From: Bryum argenteum
Lineage: Eukaryota; Streptophyta; Bryopsida; Bryales; Bryaceae
Assembly (NCBI GenBank): GCA_037043015.1
Contig: CM073323.1
Location: 8,742,001 to 8,806,000, forward strand
DNA: 64,000 bases
Direction: 5' to 3'
In this document: piece by piece, positions 61,544 through 64,000 of the stretch
Numbering within the stretch: position 1 is the stretch's first letter
Layout of the letters: each line of letters starts with the position of its first letter
Notes under the pieces: generated by a model
Databases searched by the model: none
The model's input: only the letters and a program-made list of their open reading frames with translations
What the model was told of the DNA's origin: nothing
Translations under genes and position numbers: made by a program

Positions 61544-61690
61544 TAGGCTAGAAACTAGCATGGTTATAGTGTCCACCCAGTAGTATTGTCCCAATTTCCC
61601 CTTATTGAGTGGGCTTCAGGTTAGTAGCATAACGAATGAACACTTCATACACGTTGGCCTCTTAGAGAGGGAATGGAGTTTCTATCTATC
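61544..61690 (+). mobile_element. old 5'-truncated tRNA-SINE, copy C4
   Basis: It resembles the 3' half of SINE C3: CTAGGCTAGAAACTAGC, TAGTGTCCACCC, CCAATTTCCCCTT, GAACACTTCAT and GGAGTTTCTATCTATC. It is more diverged than the other copies and I cannot see its target duplication. Confidence 0.75.
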
Positions 61691-62556
61691 TCTCTCCACC
61701 ATTGAGCTTTCGTTGTAAAAAAATTTCTACTTATCAAGAAATTCTTACACTCTTCATTGACACACTTTAGTAAGTGCACGATGATTGTTTCTTTTATTTT
61801 ACTTTTCCCTAATTCTTTCTCGAATCCGCACATGGGCCATGAAAATATCCACGACTCGTGTCAGCGTTGAACTCCGGGGCGTGAGTGAGTGGCCAAACCA
61901 TCGTCAAACAATTAGCCGGAGCAAGTGATACAAATGAATGAATGGTACTCGTACCCACATGCAATGTACTCATCTAGATATTGTTGGTGACGAACACCAG
62001 AGTAGTACTTACAAGCAGTTGCCTTACAGTGGCCAAAATGGCTTAACTTGGCGACGTGATCCACCCGCATCGTACTTGTCCGTCCTCATTAATTTCGGAA
62101 ACACGGGATTAAAAAAACAGTACCACAAGCAGTTGGCAACGCATTGAATGATTCATGTCCGATCATGTAATCTAGGCACTTAGCGTAATTTGCGGAATCG
62201 TGGACATGACATGACATTAGAAATTAGAGTCATCATCATGATAACAAGAGCGGACGCACGGTATCCCATGCATCATGAATCTTGCCGTGATGATACATAA
62301 TGGAGGAAAATCTTGGCGGATTCACTCTCATCATAGTGACCCTTGGGTTGCTTGCTTCCTTTGCGTACTTGATTCAATGTTTCCCGGACCAAACGCACTT
62401 GTGTGTCATCACTATGCTCGCCAACCAACTACTTACTTGCTTGTAGTTTCCATCTCTCATGTACGTCCGTCGTTTCCAAGTCTTTTTAGTTACGAGTTTC
62501 AAGTCTCACGGTTGGTCGGTCTACACTTCGGTGGAGAAGTCCACTCGTCAAGAAAC

Positions 62557-62810
62557 TTACCCCTAAATTTCCTTGTTGCAAAACGGTCTAAGTCATGAAA
62601 TTTGACCTTCCTTTAGATTAAGCTCAAAAAATCTCAATCTAAGCATTATTTTAAAGATTCAACCGTAAGATCACAAAGTTTACTTGACGTTCTTCTCACA
62701 TACCAAATTTAAACCGTTCATTCTTCCTCATTTGTGAGATTATAATGGTCGAAGTTGGCTAAGTTTTCCTCCAAAACCCGTTTCGGGTTTTAGGGAGAGT
62801 TAGGGGTTAA
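62557..62810. mobile_element. TTAA-bounded miniature transposon, copy P5 (254 bp)
   Basis: The left end is TTAC plus CCCCTAAATTTCC and the right end on the other strand is TTAA plus CCCCTAACTCTCC. The inverted repeat is short, about 8-9 bases, and one target base has changed. The interior motif TCATTTGTGAGATTATAATGG links it to P6. Confidence 0.55.
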
Positions 62811-64000
62811 GGACAAATCTCAAATGTGATTGGTTGAGATTCAGGTTCTTGTAACGTGATATGGTTGAAAAATAGAATTTCTTCGGCCTTCTCCACCATA
62901 GTGTAAACCAGCCCTGAGTTTTGTTTATTATTTCTCCTTTTTGGTTTGAGGCACTAGGATGTTTGAAATCTCCAGGGATCAAAGTAAGAGGTAAAATTAA
63001 AGCTTCCAATTTCAAATTTTGATGTACTCACCGTTTACATTTAGACTGAATTTTGTTTTGGTACAACTAGTACTTACTCCAACTAGTATTTATAAGTACA
63101 TATAAACAAATGAAGATTTCAATTTGCCCAATCTCCTACATAGTTACTTTGCACCTTCGCCAAAATTGATAGTTACCATCACCCACTCCCGAATGTGAAT
63201 TCTGTGTGGTTTTTGAGCATCATACCTTAACACTCATTGAACACAAACTTTGTAACTGAGTGAGGAAGTGGTGAAAGTTGAGGTACAATAATGCATGCAT
63301 TGCCTACACACACTTACTTGAAGTTTATGCATCGCTTATAAATCCTCACTATAACAAACCATGTTCAATAAAACTTGAAACTCCCGAGCCTGGTAGAGAA
63401 TCGAAAGAGCCTGCTCATGGAAGATCGAAGAAAGAGGAAACTTGAATATTATTCCAATTACACAAGACTTGTTTCCGCCGGAATGTGGATTTTCGCACAT
63501 TCAACTCATGAGCAACTTTCACAGGAAGAAGAGATCAATTCTGAAATCATATTATTACCAGGCGTCGATCGGGAATGAATGATATCAATTGTCAAGAAGA
63601 ATCTAGCTAGCTAGCAAGCTCAGGAGGGATAAGGAAGATTCGAAGCAGCAAGGCTGAAGGCAGACACCACGTTTCACAAGGGTAGGTGGCAGGCCGAATT
63701 CTCGTGATTGTGGCTTCCTTGCAGATTCTCATCTCTCACTTTCAATTAGCTCAGAACGGATACCGCCTCTAGTACCCTCAATCCCACATGAAGAAGCTAC
63801 CGATCGGAACATTCACAATCATGCTGATCGAGTGTCTTCCCAGACTCGATCGAGATGCAACAGCAGCTCCGATCCCTTCTGCAAATACCGGCCTGGCTGC
63901 CTCTGACTACTCCAATCACTGTCAAAACATTGCGAAGTAGTCAATCGATCGAACACTGCAGAGCAATCAATCGAACATTGCTCAAAGTATGTATGGCTCA
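62811..64000. other. right edge, no gene established
   Basis: Composition becomes balanced after about 63380, which could mark the start of a gene or its promoter. Short frames exist on both strands at 63700-63960 (one on the minus strand includes GRHSISMIVNVPIGSFFMWD before a stop), but none has a recognisable domain, and the sequence ends too soon to decide. Confidence 0.35.

Overview
The window is nuclear DNA of a land plant. It holds spliced genes with GT-AG introns, a plant cryptochrome with the full DAS tail, a plant-type three-HMG-box protein, a plant nuclear transport factor 2, and a background of short DNA transposons, a tRNA-derived SINE and microsatellites. I cannot name the species. 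A kynurenine-monooxygenase-like flavoprotein and a cryptochrome with a basic C-terminal tail would suit a non-seed plant, but that is a hunch.

Layout. 1-3182: possible tail of a gene at the left edge, then tandem repeats and the cryptochrome upstream region, which carries nine copies of an 11-bp repeat. 3183-6779 (+): cryptochrome, 5 exons, 739 aa. 6780-24016: gene-poor accessory DNA. It contains elements bounded by TTAA with CCC...GGG ends, a dispersed ~1-kb repeat (family A), a 354-bp inverted-repeat element, a long (TA)n tract, a GC-rich island with a 59-bp tandem repeat, and one copy of a 623-bp element (family B). 24017-30980 (-): beta'-COP, 23 exons recovered, about 910 aa. 32727-33349: a second 623-bp family B copy in the opposite orientation, so the two flank the beta'-COP gene. 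34366-37659 (-): 3xHMG-box protein, 12 exons, 517 aa. 40872-44300 (-): FAD monooxygenase, 11 exons, 555 aa, with a plastid-like leader and a C-terminal membrane helix. 47679-54062: two divergently oriented NTF2 genes, each 123 aa in 2 exons, forming an inverted duplication. Between them lie SINEs, a third family B copy and a minisatellite. 57231-59496 (+): aldo-keto reductase, 5 exons, 318 aa, with a Stowaway-type MITE and a tandem duplication in intron 2. 59497-64000: repeats, with no gene recognised.

The genes are unrelated housekeeping and light-signalling functions (blue-light sensing, COPI vesicle coat, chromosome architecture, Ran import, redox metabolism), and I see no operon-like or biosynthetic clustering. 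The most unusual content is the mobile DNA. Several element families are defined here by their own internal evidence: target-site duplications, and empty sites in paralogous copies within the same window. The strongest cases are a TTAA-targeting, piggyBac-like miniature element nested in an older repeat, twin 623-bp elements with 4-bp target duplications, a SINE ending in TATC repeats, and a Stowaway MITE with its empty site next door. Exon boundaries were assigned by hand from splice signals, reading phase and family conservation; every multi-exon gene closes in frame. The beta'-COP initiator exon is the one part I could not place.
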